A DNA stretch of 64,000 nt from Bacillota bacterium (GCA_023394955.1 JAEWZY010000010.1:1-64000), one strand, 5' to 3'; positions 26,081 through 35,995 are shown, counted from the first letter of the stretch. Program-made: numbers and translations. Notes: generated from the letters alone by a model not told the origin.

Positions 26081-26485
26081 TTATTCAACCTCACTCGCTA
26101 ATAAAAAATCAGCAGTCGCATCAGCGGTAATAAAACCGTTTTGCAGGATACTAGCGGCTGTTTTAATTAGTCTGCCTTTTTTCTCGACGATTCTCCCTTT
26201 GACAGTCAATGGCTCGCCGATCCGGGTCGGTTTTTTGTACGATACTCCCATTCTTGCTGTTACAGCTTTTAGTTGAAGGGAAAGAACTGCGTGGGCCATT
26301 GCTTCATCCATTATAGTGCTGAGAATCCCCCCATGGACCAAGTTTACAAAACCTTGATGTTCCTTACCGGGAATAAAGTTCGCCTCTACTCCGCCGCTGG
26401 TATATTTAAATTCTAATTTAAGTCCGATGGGATTATCGGTTCCGCAAGCAAAGCAATAACGATCTACTTCCAAATTAAGTTCCAT
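26081..26485 (-). CDS. Hot-dog fold thioesterase (PaaI family)
   Basis: 134 residues of the acyl-CoA thioesterase hot-dog fold: CFACGTDNPIGLKLEF near the start, the helix motif LVHGGILSTIMDEAMAHAV and the strand region KPTRIGEPLTVKGRIVEKKG. I start at the ATG at 26485, preceded by AGGGGT, in preference to the GTG nine codons earlier. The substrate is unknown. Confidence 0.8.
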   Translation of the reverse strand: MELNLEVDRYCFACGTDNPIGLKLEFKYTSGGVEANFIPGKEHQGFVNLVHGGILSTIMDEAMAHAVLSLQLKAVTARMGVSYKKPTRIGEPLTVKGRIVEKKGRLIKTAASILQNGFITADATADFLLASEVE

Positions 26486-26520
26486 GTTTTTACCCCTGCT
26501 CCAGTTTATCACAGAAAAAA

Positions 26521-26542
26521 GACCGGATCAATCGACCCGGCC
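26521..26542 (-). terminator. Terminator of the two-CW chemoreceptor gene
   Basis: Nine-pair stem (26521-26529 with 26534-26542) with a four-base loop. On the minus strand it is followed by six T. Confidence 0.8.
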
Positions 26543-26551
26543 TCTCTTTTA

Positions 26552-28003
26552 TTAAAATTCAGTTTTAGTATTAACTTTAAAGACTTCACACTGGTGACAT
26601 GTTTGACGTTTATTCATAACCGAACCGCTCAAAGTGCCATCGCCGGATAAAGTATCAGGAATCAACCAACATTTTTCCTCTTTACCTTGATAAGCCGGGC
26701 AATTTACACAGTTACAATCCTTAACCCGCCAACACCTTTGGAAGTTGGGGTTAAGCTTAAACCGGCCAACTAATGCCGTAAGGTTGTCCGCCATCTCCAC
26801 CAACTGGGCTGCTGATACCGCCAGGTTTTCCATGTTGATTTTTTGTTGATCGGTAGTGGCTGCTATTTGCTGAGTGCCTTTAACGTTTTGCTTCGAGATC
26901 CCCGCCACCGATTGCATGGTGCCGGTCATCTCCTCACTGCTGGCTGCCTGCTGTTGGGCAGCGGCGGCAATTTCGTGAATAGTATTCACCGTCTGAGTAA
27001 CCGATTGAGTAATAGCTGAAAAAGATTCTTTCGCGGAGATGGTAAGATTAGCTCCTTCATCAACCATCTTAGTACCGACTTCCATGGCGTCAACAGCGGC
27101 AATGGTTTCTTTTTGAATTTCATTAATCATCGACACGATTTGAATCGCCGAGTTAGTTGACTGCTCAGCTAAAGCTCGCACCTCATCCGCTACCACAGAG
27201 AAACCACGGCCGTGTTCACCGGCGCGAGCAGCTTCAATAGCCGCGTTTAAAGCTAGTAAGTTGGTTTGCCTGGAAATACCACGCATCACGTCTACGATTT
27301 TTCCAATCTCCAGGGAGCGTGTTCCCAACCTCTTGACTACGGTAGCCGATTCGTCCACAGTTTCTTTTAATTGAACTATCTTTGTATGGACTTCTAGAAT
27401 GATATCCTCACCGATTCTAGCCCGTTCAGCAGCTTGTGATGAATAGCTGGCTGATTTTTGAGCTTCCGCCGCTACCTGTTGAGCGGTTTCAGCCATTTGT
27501 TGAGTTGCCAACACTGAGAGCTGTACATTTTCATATTGTTCTTCCGTAGCCCGAGTCATATTTTCCATGGTATTAGTAATCTCTTGAGTTGCCTGATTGG
27601 CATGCTGGGCCATGGTAGACATCTCTGAAGCAGCCAAAGCAAGAATCTCGGCCGAACTCAGGTTTTCTTGTAAAATGACTCGTAAACGATGGAGCATTTC
27701 ATTAACGACTTTTGCTAATAATTCTAACTCATCATTGGTTTTAACCTGAAGATCACGACTGAAGTCGTTTTCGTCTAACTGTTTTGAAAGAACCATAAAT
27801 TTACGAATCGGGGAGAGTAAAGTTTTGTTGATTAAAATATTGCTGAAAATTACAAATGTTAATAATTGAACCAAAAGCAAAGTCAAACGCAGCCAACTAG
27901 CAGAGATTAAAGGATTAAAAAAAATGTTTGAAGCTGCAATGATCACGTACATCACTATGAAACTCAATATTATTTTGGGTTTAATCCCGGAAAAGAATTT
28001 CAA
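26552..28003 (-). CDS. Methyl-accepting chemotaxis protein with C-terminal two-CW domain
   Basis: 483 residues from the TTG at 28003 (GGGAGGG seven bases upstream). Two adjacent membrane helices (about 8-55) leave almost no extracellular sensor. A HAMP region and a long MA signalling coiled coil follow, with the hairpin tip MRGISRQTNLLALNAAIEAA. The last 60 residues hold a cysteine pattern CW..C..C..CPAY...CW and C..C.VF, matching the two-CW motif seen in anaerobe signalling proteins. This suggests a cytoplasmic metal or redox sensor feeding chemotaxis. Confidence 0.85.
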   Translation of the reverse strand: MKFFSGIKPKIILSFIVMYVIIAASNIFFNPLISASWLRLTLLLVQLLTFVIFSNILINKTLLSPIRKFMVLSKQLDENDFSRDLQVKTNDELELLAKVVNEMLHRLRVILQENLSSAEILALAASEMSTMAQHANQATQEITNTMENMTRATEEQYENVQLSVLATQQMAETAQQVAAEAQKSASYSSQAAERARIGEDIILEVHTKIVQLKETVDESATVVKRLGTRSLEIGKIVDVMRGISRQTNLLALNAAIEAARAGEHGRGFSVVADEVRALAEQSTNSAIQIVSMINEIQKETIAAVDAMEVGTKMVDEGANLTISAKESFSAITQSVTQTVNTIHEIAAAAQQQAASSEEMTGTMQSVAGISKQNVKGTQQIAATTDQQKINMENLAVSAAQLVEMADNLTALVGRFKLNPNFQRCWRVKDCNCVNCPAYQGKEEKCWLIPDTLSGDGTLSGSVMNKRQTCHQCEVFKVNTKTEF

Positions 28004-28234
28004 ACTTATTCCCTCCCCATGTTGCAAAACTCTTTAAGTTTTTCGACACTTCTAATTGATATCCTTCAATTTCTGATGTTAATTATAGAAACAGCTTCAA
28101 GCTTAAATTAGGAAAAATTAAGAGGCTCTTTATAATATATCGTTAAAAAAACCAAATTAGTTGAATGGTATTTCAAAAAATCAATCGCAACTAATATGAA
28201 AAGAGGCTTCTAGATGTATATTTTGAAAAAATAA

Positions 28235-28253
28235 AAGGGCTTGTCAGCCCTTA
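28235..28253 (-). terminator. Terminator of the glycolytic operon
   Basis: AAGGGCT/AGCCCTT stem downstream of secG; on the minus strand it runs into TTTTATTTTTT. The remaining bases 28028-28234 show no recognisable gene or site. Confidence 0.7.
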
Positions 28254-28260
28254 AAACAAC

Positions 28261-28482
28261 CTATCCGTAGATCTCAGATAAAACCAATAATACTCCGAAC
28301 ATAATACCTAGCCACATAGTAGCTTTATCTAGCAACTTTTCAAATCCTTTGTTTTTCGCGAAAAACATTTGTCCACCGGACCCGATCGCTCCCAATCCTT
28401 CTCCCTTGCTAGGCTGCAAAATAATTATCGCAATTAGGAATATGGAATCGATTAATAATAATATCTGCAGAAAGAATTTCAA
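28261..28482 (-). CDS. secG: Preprotein translocase subunit SecG
   Basis: 73-residue membrane protein with two hydrophobic helices (LKFFLQILLLIDSIFLIAII and MWLGIMFGVLLVLSEI) around the conserved loop QPSKGEGLGAIGSGGQMFF. The TTG at 28482 is preceded by GGAGG at seven bases and gives the normal family length; the ATG farther upstream lies before the ribosome site. It follows eno, as in many Bacillota. Confidence 0.92.
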   Translation of the reverse strand: MKFFLQILLLIDSIFLIAIIILQPSKGEGLGAIGSGGQMFFAKNKGFEKLLDKATMWLGIMFGVLLVLSEIYG

Positions 28483-28551
28483 GTTTACACCTCCACCAAA
28501 GTCTCCAAAATATTTTAGCATATTGGGGAAGGAACTACAAGCATATTATTC

Positions 28552-29859
28552 TCAGCCTTTAATATTGTAAAAAGCTTTTTTACCGGGGTAAATAACTTCC
28601 TCCGCTAATAAATCCTCGATTCGCAAGAGTTGATTATATTTGGCCACACGATCAGTGCGGGACGGGGCGCCGGTCTTAATCTGTCCGGCATTGGTAGCGA
28701 CAACGATATCGGCGATAGTTGTGTCTTCAGTCTCACCGGAACGATGGGATACAATCGCGGTATAACCGGCCCGTTTCGCCATCTCAATAGCGTCTAGGGT
28801 CTCGGTTAAAGTACCGATCTGGTTTACCTTGATCAAAATAGAATTGGCCACTCCCAAAGCGATTCCTTTGCTGAGCCGTTCGGTATTGGTGACAAAAAGA
28901 TCATCCCCAACCAACTGGACCTTATTACCAATCCGCTCAGTCAACATCTTCCAACCATCCCAATCCTCTTCGGCCATACCATCTTCAATGGAGATAATAG
29001 GGTAGTTATTAACCAGTTCGGACCAGAAATCAACCATTTCAGCCGAGGTCTTCATGATATCCGATTTCCAGAAAAAATACTTTCCTTCCTCGCCTTTTTC
29101 CTTAGCTGATTCCCATAACTCGGTTGATGCCGGATCCATGGCGATCATGATATCACTGCCTGCTTTAAACCCGGCGAGTTTAATGGCTTCCATGATTACA
29201 TCCAATGCTTCCTGATTGCTCTTAAGGTTTGGAGCATACCCGCCTTCATCACCAACCGCTGTGCTATAACCCTTTTCTTTTAAAACTTTCTTGAGAGCGT
29301 GAAATATTTCAGCTCCCCAACGCAGACACTCGGAGAAACTTTCAGCGCCTACCGGCATTACCATAAATTCCTGTAAATCGACGCTATTGTCGGCATGTTT
29401 TCCGCCGTTTAAAATATTCATCATCGGCACCGGCAACTCTTTAGAGTTAACCCCGCCGAGATAACGGTATAACGGTAAATTGAGGCTTGTCGCGGCTGCT
29501 TTCGCCACTGCCAAGGAAACTCCCAAGAGCGCATTAGCGCCGAGTTTCGCTTTGTTCGGTGTGCCGTCCAATTCGATCATTACCTTATCGACAGTTACCT
29601 GATCCAATGCATCAAGACCGATTACTTCGGAAGCGATTTCATCATTGACATTATCTACCGCTTTTTGAACTCCCCGTCCTAAATAACGCCCTTGATCGCC
29701 ATCCCTAAGTTCTACTGCTTCAAAAGCTCCGGTGGATGCTCCGGAAGGAACCGCCGCTCTCCCCACGCTGCCGTCGGCTAATTCTATCTCAACCTCTACA
29801 GTTGGATTACCCCGGGAATCAAGTATTTCGCGTCCATAAACATCAACAATTGTTGTCAT
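28552..29859 (-). CDS. eno: Enolase
   Basis: Interconverts 2-phosphoglycerate and phosphoenolpyruvate. 435 residues with DSRGNPTVEVEI, GASTGAFEAVELRDGD, the catalytic Glu/Asp regions VGDEGGYAPN and SIEDGMAEEDWDGW, LVGDDLFVTN, the catalytic Lys in ILIKVNQIGTLTE and SHRSGETEDTTIAD. RBS GGGAGG. Penultimate gene of the CggR operon. Confidence 0.97.
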   Translation of the reverse strand: MTTIVDVYGREILDSRGNPTVEVEIELADGSVGRAAVPSGASTGAFEAVELRDGDQGRYLGRGVQKAVDNVNDEIASEVIGLDALDQVTVDKVMIELDGTPNKAKLGANALLGVSLAVAKAAATSLNLPLYRYLGGVNSKELPVPMMNILNGGKHADNSVDLQEFMVMPVGAESFSECLRWGAEIFHALKKVLKEKGYSTAVGDEGGYAPNLKSNQEALDVIMEAIKLAGFKAGSDIMIAMDPASTELWESAKEKGEEGKYFFWKSDIMKTSAEMVDFWSELVNNYPIISIEDGMAEEDWDGWKMLTERIGNKVQLVGDDLFVTNTERLSKGIALGVANSILIKVNQIGTLTETLDAIEMAKRAGYTAIVSHRSGETEDTTIADIVVATNAGQIKTGAPSRTDRVAKYNQLLRIEDLLAEEVIYPGKKAFYNIKG

Positions 29860-29976
29860 TTTTTATGAATCCTCCCTTTTTGATTTATTAGTCGTCATTA
29901 TTATTTATTGTTTGTCTTTTTCTTAAGATTATTGATTCTTCTTGGTTAAATTCTAATTCGCCCCGGCCGCGACTTA

Positions 29977-31518
29977 TTATTCGCGATTGATCAAGCTGAC
30001 TCCAGTCATTTCATCGGGTTTTGGTAATCCGGCCAATTCTAATAAAGTAGGCGCCAGATCGGCTAACTTCCCATTCTTGACCCGAATTCGTTCCTGAGCT
30101 CCGATCACAATTGCCGGGACCGGGAAAGTGGTATGGGCCGTATATGGTTCACCGGTTTGGTAATCTCTCATTAACTCGGCGTTGCCGTGATCAGCGGTTA
30201 AAATTGCCGCTCCGCCTTTTGCCAAAATCGCCGGTATCAACCGGGATAAGCAATCATCGACAGCCTCTACCGCTTTTCGGGCCGCTTCGGGAATACCGGT
30301 ATGACCCACCATATCGCAATTGGCATAATTCATGATGATGACGTCAAACTTTTCCTGTTCAATCTCTTTAAGTAAGGCGTCGGTGACTTCATAGGCGCTC
30401 ATTTCCGGCTTCTGATCATATGTCGGCACCTTCGGCGACGGAATCAAAATCCTTTCTTCCAACGGGAAAGGTTTTTCTTCGCCGCCGTTAAAGAAAAAAG
30501 TGACATGGGCGTATTTTTCCGTCTCCGCGATGCGTAACTGTTTTTTACCGTTATTGGCCAACACTTCCGACAAAATATTTTTCATCCGATCTTCCGGAGG
30601 AAAGAGCAAGGGCACATCTAAAGTCTCATCATACTGGGTCATCGCGACGAATAACGTTTTAAAATAACCGGTGCGCCGTTCAAATCCAGTAAAGTCCGGA
30701 TCTACAAACACTCTAGTAATCTCCCGGGCCCGGTCCGGACGGAAGTTAAAGAAAAGGACCGGATCGCCGGTTTTAATGGTAGCCACTGGTTTCTCATCCG
30801 CTTTAATTATGGTTGGCATTACAAACTCGTCGGTAATACCGCGGACGTAAGAATTTTCGATTGCTTGCAGGGCTGAATCGGCTTCTTCTCCTTCGCCATA
30901 GACCATAGCCGCGTAAGCTTTTTCAACCCTTTCCCAACGTTTATCCCGGTCCATTGCGTAGTAACGGCCACCGATCGTAGCTACCTTGCCCAAACCAATT
31001 TTGCCGCAAAACTCCTCCAACTCTTCCAGATACTCTTTAGCGCTGGATGGAGGAGTATCCCTGCCGTCTAAAAAAGCATGAATATAGACTTGTTTGATCC
31101 CAAATTCTTTGGCAAGCTTAATAATGCCATAAAGATGTTCGGTATGGCTATGTACTCCACCGGGAGAAACCAAACCCATTACATGTAAAGGGCGGCCTTC
31201 TTTGAGGGCGTATTGGACCAGATCCAGAAAAACCGAGTTGCTTTTAAACTCTCCATCTCGTAACGCTTTTGAGATCCTTACCAGGCTCTGGTAAACCACC
31301 CTTCCGGCCCCGATATTGAGGTGCCCGACTTCAGACGTGCCCATCTGTCCTTCCGGAAGCCCGACCGCTTCTCCGGAGCACAGTAAAGTCGCATGAGGGT
31401 AATCCTCAAATAAACTATTGATAAACGGAGTATTCGCCTCTTTGATGGCGTTAGCTTCTTTTTGAGGGTTTTGACCCCATCCGTCGAGAATAATTAAAGC
31501 CGTTGGTCGATAAGTCAA
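29977..31518 (-). CDS. gpmI: 2,3-bisphosphoglycerate-independent phosphoglycerate mutase
   Basis: Mn-dependent alkaline-phosphatase-fold mutase, 513 residues. LIILDGWG supplies the first metal Asp, the phosphoserine site is TSEVGHLNIGAG, and there are HAFLDGRDTPP, FNFRPDRARE, MNYANCDMVGHTG and TADHGNAE. TTG start with CGGAGG upstream. It is part of the glycolytic operon. Confidence 0.96.
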   Translation of the reverse strand: MTYRPTALIILDGWGQNPQKEANAIKEANTPFINSLFEDYPHATLLCSGEAVGLPEGQMGTSEVGHLNIGAGRVVYQSLVRISKALRDGEFKSNSVFLDLVQYALKEGRPLHVMGLVSPGGVHSHTEHLYGIIKLAKEFGIKQVYIHAFLDGRDTPPSSAKEYLEELEEFCGKIGLGKVATIGGRYYAMDRDKRWERVEKAYAAMVYGEGEEADSALQAIENSYVRGITDEFVMPTIIKADEKPVATIKTGDPVLFFNFRPDRAREITRVFVDPDFTGFERRTGYFKTLFVAMTQYDETLDVPLLFPPEDRMKNILSEVLANNGKKQLRIAETEKYAHVTFFFNGGEEKPFPLEERILIPSPKVPTYDQKPEMSAYEVTDALLKEIEQEKFDVIIMNYANCDMVGHTGIPEAARKAVEAVDDCLSRLIPAILAKGGAAILTADHGNAELMRDYQTGEPYTAHTTFPVPAIVIGAQERIRVKNGKLADLAPTLLELAGLPKPDEMTGVSLINRE

Positions 31519-31637
31519 TTTTAACCTCCGTCAAGGCAACAGGCGCTAGATAAGAGGCATGAGTGTGAAAGCATAGCCCTGTCGCCAATTATTCAGATTC
31601 AAAACCGGTAATTAATACCCCATGCCACTATTAGTAA

Positions 31638-32387
31638 TTAGTACTTTATAATTTTAACAAAAGACTCAATCTCCAAACTGGCCCCACCTACCAAAGCCCC
31701 ATCGATCTCCGGCTGATCCATAAACTCTTTGATATTCTCCGGTTTTACGCTGCCGCCGTATTGGATCCGCATTTGCCGGGCAGGTTCATTGCCGAAAATA
31801 CCAGCAACAGTTTTACGGATCAATCCAATTACCCGGTTGGCATCGGTACCGTTGGAAGACTTTCCGGTCCCAATCGCCCAGATCGGTTCATAAGCGATCA
31901 CGATTTGAGGAATGGCCCCAACATCAACCCCTTGTAATGCCCCTTCAGTCTGTCGTTTAATCAGGCTTTCTGTTTCTCCGGCTTCCCGTTGGGCCAGTGT
32001 CTCGCCAACGCAAATGATGGGTTTAATCCCGGCAGCCAAGGCCGCTTTCACTTTCGCATTCACCGTCTGATCCGTCTCGCCAAAGTATTCTCTCCGTTCG
32101 GAATGGCCGATAATTACATAATCACATCCGATATCTTTTAACATTATAGGAGAGATTTCTCCGGTAAAAGCCCCTTGTTCTTTCCAATAAAGATCCTGGG
32201 CTCCCAATCCGAAAGAGGTCCCCCGCGTCAATTCCTCAACTGTGCTTAAAGCCGTGTAAGGAGGACAAAAGACTACTTCCACCTCGGTAAAACCGGCCAA
32301 TTTTTCAATAACACCCTGAACCAAACTCCGGCCTTCCGGAATTGTTTTATACATCTTCCAGTTACCGGCAATAATCGGTTTGCCCAT
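31638..32387 (-). CDS. tpiA: Triose-phosphate isomerase
   Basis: 249 residues. Substrate-site Asn/Lys in GNWKMYKT, catalytic His in IIGHSERREYFGE, catalytic Glu in AYEPIWAIGTGKSS and phosphate-binding IQYGGSVKPEN with GALVGGASL. RBS AGGAGG. It lies 17 bases after pgk. Confidence 0.97.
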   Translation of the reverse strand: MGKPIIAGNWKMYKTIPEGRSLVQGVIEKLAGFTEVEVVFCPPYTALSTVEELTRGTSFGLGAQDLYWKEQGAFTGEISPIMLKDIGCDYVIIGHSERREYFGETDQTVNAKVKAALAAGIKPIICVGETLAQREAGETESLIKRQTEGALQGVDVGAIPQIVIAYEPIWAIGTGKSSNGTDANRVIGLIRKTVAGIFGNEPARQMRIQYGGSVKPENIKEFMDQPEIDGALVGGASLEIESFVKIIKY

Positions 32388-32404
32388 TAGTACCTCCTTG
32401 AAAA

Positions 32405-33592
32405 TTACTTATCCGTTAACGCCGCTACTCCCGGTAGCTCAATTCCTTCCATGAACTCCAGAGAAGCGCCGCCGCCGGTGGATACATGGGTGACTTTAGC
32501 GGCATAACCCATTTGTTCAACCGCCGCAGCGGAATCACCGCCGCCGACGATGGTCGTCCCTTTGGAACGGGTCAACGCTTCGGCCACGGCTTTAGTACCA
32601 ATCGCAAATTGGGGTAGTTCGAAAACACCCATCGGACCGTTCCAAATAACAGTCTTCGCAGTTTCGATCTCCCCAGCGAAAAGCCTGATGGTTTCCGGTC
32701 CAATATCGACTCCTTGTAAATCAGAGAGAATTTGATCAACCGCTACAGTCTTCGACATGGTCGGTTTTTTAAAATCATCGGTAACCACCACATCTACCGG
32801 TAACAGCAATTTGGCCCCGCGAGATTTGGCTTCGGCCATCATTTCTTTGGCAAATTCGATCTTTTCTGCGTCCAGTAATGATTTCCCAATCTCCATTCCT
32901 TGGGCTTTTAAAAAAGTATAAGCCATACCGCCACCGATGATCAGGGTATCCACTTTTTCAAGTAAGTTTTTGATAACACCCAGCTTATCAGCTACTTTTG
33001 CCCCTCCAAGGATGGCCACGAAAGGACGTTCCGGGTTGGAGAGAGCCTTACCCATGATATCGATCTCTTTTTGCATCAAGTATCCAGAAACCGCCGGTTT
33101 TAAAAATTCGGCCACACCCGCAGTGGAAGCATGGGCTCGATGGGCGGTGCCGAAAGCATCATTTACATAAACATCGGCCAAATCCGCCAAACTTTTAGCA
33201 AACCCTTCATCATTGGCTTCTTCTTCCTTATAAAACCGGACATTTTCTAAAAGCACAATTCCGCCCTCAGGTAATCCCGCGATGGCTTTCTTTGGTTCAT
33301 CACCAATACAATCGTTAACTTTAACTACAGGTTTGCCCGTTAATTCGGAGAGTCTCTTACCCATCACATCCATCCGGTATTTATCATTCGGCGCCCCTTT
33401 AGGACGGCCAAAGTGAGATGCTAAAATCACCTTGGCTCCCCGATCAGTTAATGACTTGATAGTTGGAATCGCGGCTTTAATCCGTCTGTCATCAGTGATT
33501 TGACCGTTATCATCCACTGGCACGTTAAAATCCACCCGGACTAAGACCCGCTTACTCTTTACTTGTATATCATCGATGGACATTTTATTCAT
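32405..33592 (-). CDS. pgk: Phosphoglycerate kinase
   Basis: 395 residues. Motifs: VLVRVDFNVPVDDNGQITDD, SHFGRPKG, the hinge region AILGGAKVADKLGVI, WNGPMGVFE and the nucleotide site GGGDSAAAVE. I start at 33592, where AAAGGAGG lies ten bases upstream; the longer frame begins ahead of that site. Followed closely by tpiA. Confidence 0.96.
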   Translation of the reverse strand: MNKMSIDDIQVKSKRVLVRVDFNVPVDDNGQITDDRRIKAAIPTIKSLTDRGAKVILASHFGRPKGAPNDKYRMDVMGKRLSELTGKPVVKVNDCIGDEPKKAIAGLPEGGIVLLENVRFYKEEEANDEGFAKSLADLADVYVNDAFGTAHRAHASTAGVAEFLKPAVSGYLMQKEIDIMGKALSNPERPFVAILGGAKVADKLGVIKNLLEKVDTLIIGGGMAYTFLKAQGMEIGKSLLDAEKIEFAKEMMAEAKSRGAKLLLPVDVVVTDDFKKPTMSKTVAVDQILSDLQGVDIGPETIRLFAGEIETAKTVIWNGPMGVFELPQFAIGTKAVAEALTRSKGTTIVGGGDSAAAVEQMGYAAKVTHVSTGGGASLEFMEGIELPGVAALTDK

Positions 33593-33730
33593 TTTTAAAA
33601 AACCTCCTTTCAAATATTCCTCCAAATATAAATTGAAATAATTTTTAATTATGCTTTTCCATTCCTAAATCATGGATGGAAAAGGAAAAAACGCCGCTAT
33701 ATATTTCAACTTATGAATCAAGGAAAATAG

Positions 33731-33800
33731 GTCGCAACAATCCGAAGCGGAAAAAACTTATTGCGACATATATAGATAGGAGCGAAAAAATCGCTCCTAT
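33731..33800. repeat. Two tandem hairpins between gapA and pgk
   Basis: GTCGCAA/TTGCGAC (33731-33737 with 33761-33767), then a 10-bp stem ATAGGAGCGA/TCGCTCCTAT (33776-33785 with 33791-33800). Neither is followed by a T-run on the minus strand, so I read them as mRNA-stabilising or processing structures after gapA, as known for cggR-gapA transcripts of Bacillus. The function is inferred. Confidence 0.5.
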
Positions 33801-33808
33801 AGCCTTTA

Positions 33809-34882
33809 TTATAGATTGCCGTCTTTTTTGGCGATGAAGGTGAGCAGGTCGATTACACGGGTAGAATAACCCCACTCATTATCATACCAGGAAACTACCT
33901 TGAAGAAGCGTTTCTCGCCCTTTAGATTATTTTGTAAAGTCGCTAAGGAATCGTAAATTGACGAACGATTGTCATGAATAAAGTCGGTGGAAACTAATTC
34001 CTCTTTGCTGTAGCCTAAAATACCCTTCATGTATGAATCGGAAGCTTTCTTCAATAAAGAATCGATCTCTTCGATAGAAGTTTCCTTTTCGGAACGGAAG
34101 GTCAAATCCACTACGGAAACATCAGCAGTCGGTACCCGGAAGGACATACCGGTCAATTTACCTTTGGTCGCCGGCAACACCTCGCCGACAGCCTTGGCTG
34201 CGCCGGTTGTGGAAGGAATAATATTGATAGCCGCTGCCCGGCCGCCGCGCCAATCTTTTTTGGATGGACCATCCACGGTTTTCTGGGTTGCAGTATAAGA
34301 GTGAATGGTGGTCATCAAACCGGTCTCGATCCCGATACCCTCTTTTAAGAGGACATGTACTAACGGAGCTAAACAGTTCGTAGTACAGGAAGCATTAGAG
34401 ACAATGTCGTGGCTCTTGGGATCATATTCGTTCTCGTTTACTCCCATGACGATGGTTTTAACATCACCTTTTCCAGGAGCGGAGATGATTACCTTTTTTG
34501 CTCCGGCTAATAGATGGCCTTGGGCTTTTTCGGAATTAGTAAATAATCCGGTAGATTCAATCACATAGTCGACGCCAAGAGCTTTCCAAGGCAGTTGACT
34601 GGGGTCTTTGGTAGCCATAACACATTTGATTCTATGGCCGTCAACGATTAAAATATCATCTTCGGTAAGGCTGGGATCGCTTTTGGCGGTGCCGAGTTCG
34701 CCTTGGAATTTACCGTGAATGGAGTCGTATTTCAGTTGGTAAGCGAAATAAGAGGCATCGGTACTAATATCAACTACTGCCACTACATCGACTTCTTTAC
34801 CTAATAATCCTTTGTCGTATAAAGCGCTAAATACCAAGCGGCCAATACGGCCAAAACCGTTAATTCCAACTTTCACTGCCAT
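33809..34882 (-). CDS. gapA: Glyceraldehyde-3-phosphate dehydrogenase
   Basis: 357 residues, slightly longer than the 330-340 of common bacterial Gap, like the glycosomal/enterobacterial subgroup. NAD loop VGINGFGRIGRLVFSAL, catalytic Cys in SNASCTTNCLAPL, His in IHSYTATQ, WRGGRAAAINIIPSTTGAAK and SWYDNEWGYS. The Asp in VAVVDIS suggests NAD over NADP. RBS CGGAGG. First enzyme gene after cggR. Confidence 0.96.
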   Translation of the reverse strand: MAVKVGINGFGRIGRLVFSALYDKGLLGKEVDVVAVVDISTDASYFAYQLKYDSIHGKFQGELGTAKSDPSLTEDDILIVDGHRIKCVMATKDPSQLPWKALGVDYVIESTGLFTNSEKAQGHLLAGAKKVIISAPGKGDVKTIVMGVNENEYDPKSHDIVSNASCTTNCLAPLVHVLLKEGIGIETGLMTTIHSYTATQKTVDGPSKKDWRGGRAAAINIIPSTTGAAKAVGEVLPATKGKLTGMSFRVPTADVSVVDLTFRSEKETSIEEIDSLLKKASDSYMKGILGYSKEELVSTDFIHDNRSSIYDSLATLQNNLKGEKRFFKVVSWYDNEWGYSTRVIDLLTFIAKKDGNL

Positions 34883-34942
34883 CTTTACATTCCTCCGTTT
34901 TCATTTTATTTAATTTGGTGAAAACTCACCCTTAAACCCGCT

Positions 34943-35965
34943 TTATGATTGTAATAATCCGGTGGCTGCCCCCTCATCAATGATCAGGATATCTCGGGGC
35001 CCATTGGACAACACAGCCCGGACCGCTGCCGCTTTGCTTCTACCACCGGCAACAGCCACCACTTGATTGATTAATTTGAGTTCGGCTAATTGCAAGCCTA
35101 CACTGGAAGTAGAATGAACCACACTACCGTCGACCGCAAAATAATAACCAAACGCCTCCCCGACAGCGCCTTGTTCCACTAAAGCCCCGATCTGTTCCGA
35201 AGTCAACCCTCGTCGCCGCGCCATCTCCTCCGCTAGGCCTATCCCGTGCAGGACCACACTGGCCTGTCGTAGTAACTCAAGAAGTTCTTTAATCTTAGGT
35301 TCCTCGGTGATTGATCGAATCGACTTTGCTCCCAAGTCGTCGGGAACATGTAGCAAACGATAACTAGCGCCCAATCCTTTGGCGATATTAGCGGCAACTG
35401 TATTAGCCTGAATCTCTACTTCCTCACCCAAACCGCCCCGGGCCGGTATAACTGTAATATCTCTTTTCGTGGAGGAAATAGCAAGGGCTGCAGCTACCTC
35501 GGCCAAAGTAGTTCCTCCGGTAACGGCCAAGATGGACCCGTCTGTTAACTGCTGGTTTAAGTAATCAGCGGTCAAACGGGCTAAATCCTTTTTAACGGTC
35601 TCATCCTGGTCCACATCCCCCGGGACGATCATTACTTTTTTTACCGGAAAAACCGAAACAATCTCTTGCTCCATCAGATTTAAACCTTGTATTTCTCGAA
35701 TATAATCAGCCATTTCCCATAATAAAATTTGGCCTGGCTGAGTAACTTCCATTCCCGCCGAAGTACAAGAAAGCAGTTGCTGTTCCTTTAAAAAATCAAC
35801 TTCATTACGGATCTTCCGTTCCTGGACCCGCAGCTTTTCAGCCAAAGCCCTCCTGCCAATTGGCTGCCAAAAATTAACCGAACGGAGAATCTGATATCTG
35901 GTCAGAATTAGAGGGAAAATTTCCGGTACTATTTTTTGTTGGAGCGCTAACAATTTATCCATCAT
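34943..35965 (-). CDS. cggR: Central glycolytic genes regulator (SorC family)
   Basis: 340 residues. N-terminal helix-turn-helix (PIGRRALAEKLRVQERKIRN), then the sugar-binding SorC domain with VTGGTTLAEVA, IPARGGLGEEVEIQANTVAA, HVPDDLG and the C-terminal VAVAGGRSKAAAVRAVL. CggR represses the lower-glycolysis operon until fructose-1,6-bisphosphate accumulates. It lies directly before gapA with a matching operator upstream. The SD is weak. Confidence 0.93.
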   Translation of the reverse strand: MMDKLLALQQKIVPEIFPLILTRYQILRSVNFWQPIGRRALAEKLRVQERKIRNEVDFLKEQQLLSCTSAGMEVTQPGQILLWEMADYIREIQGLNLMEQEIVSVFPVKKVMIVPGDVDQDETVKKDLARLTADYLNQQLTDGSILAVTGGTTLAEVAAALAISSTKRDITVIPARGGLGEEVEIQANTVAANIAKGLGASYRLLHVPDDLGAKSIRSITEEPKIKELLELLRQASVVLHGIGLAEEMARRRGLTSEQIGALVEQGAVGEAFGYYFAVDGSVVHSTSSVGLQLAELKLINQVVAVAGGRSKAAAVRAVLSNGPRDILIIDEGAATGLLQS

Positions 35966-35995
35966 TTGTTTAACCCGTGGCGGGCTCAGATTTGT

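Noticed and set aside
33776..33800. Hairpin as gapA terminator
   Set aside because: No T-run on the minus strand; the T's lie in the loop.
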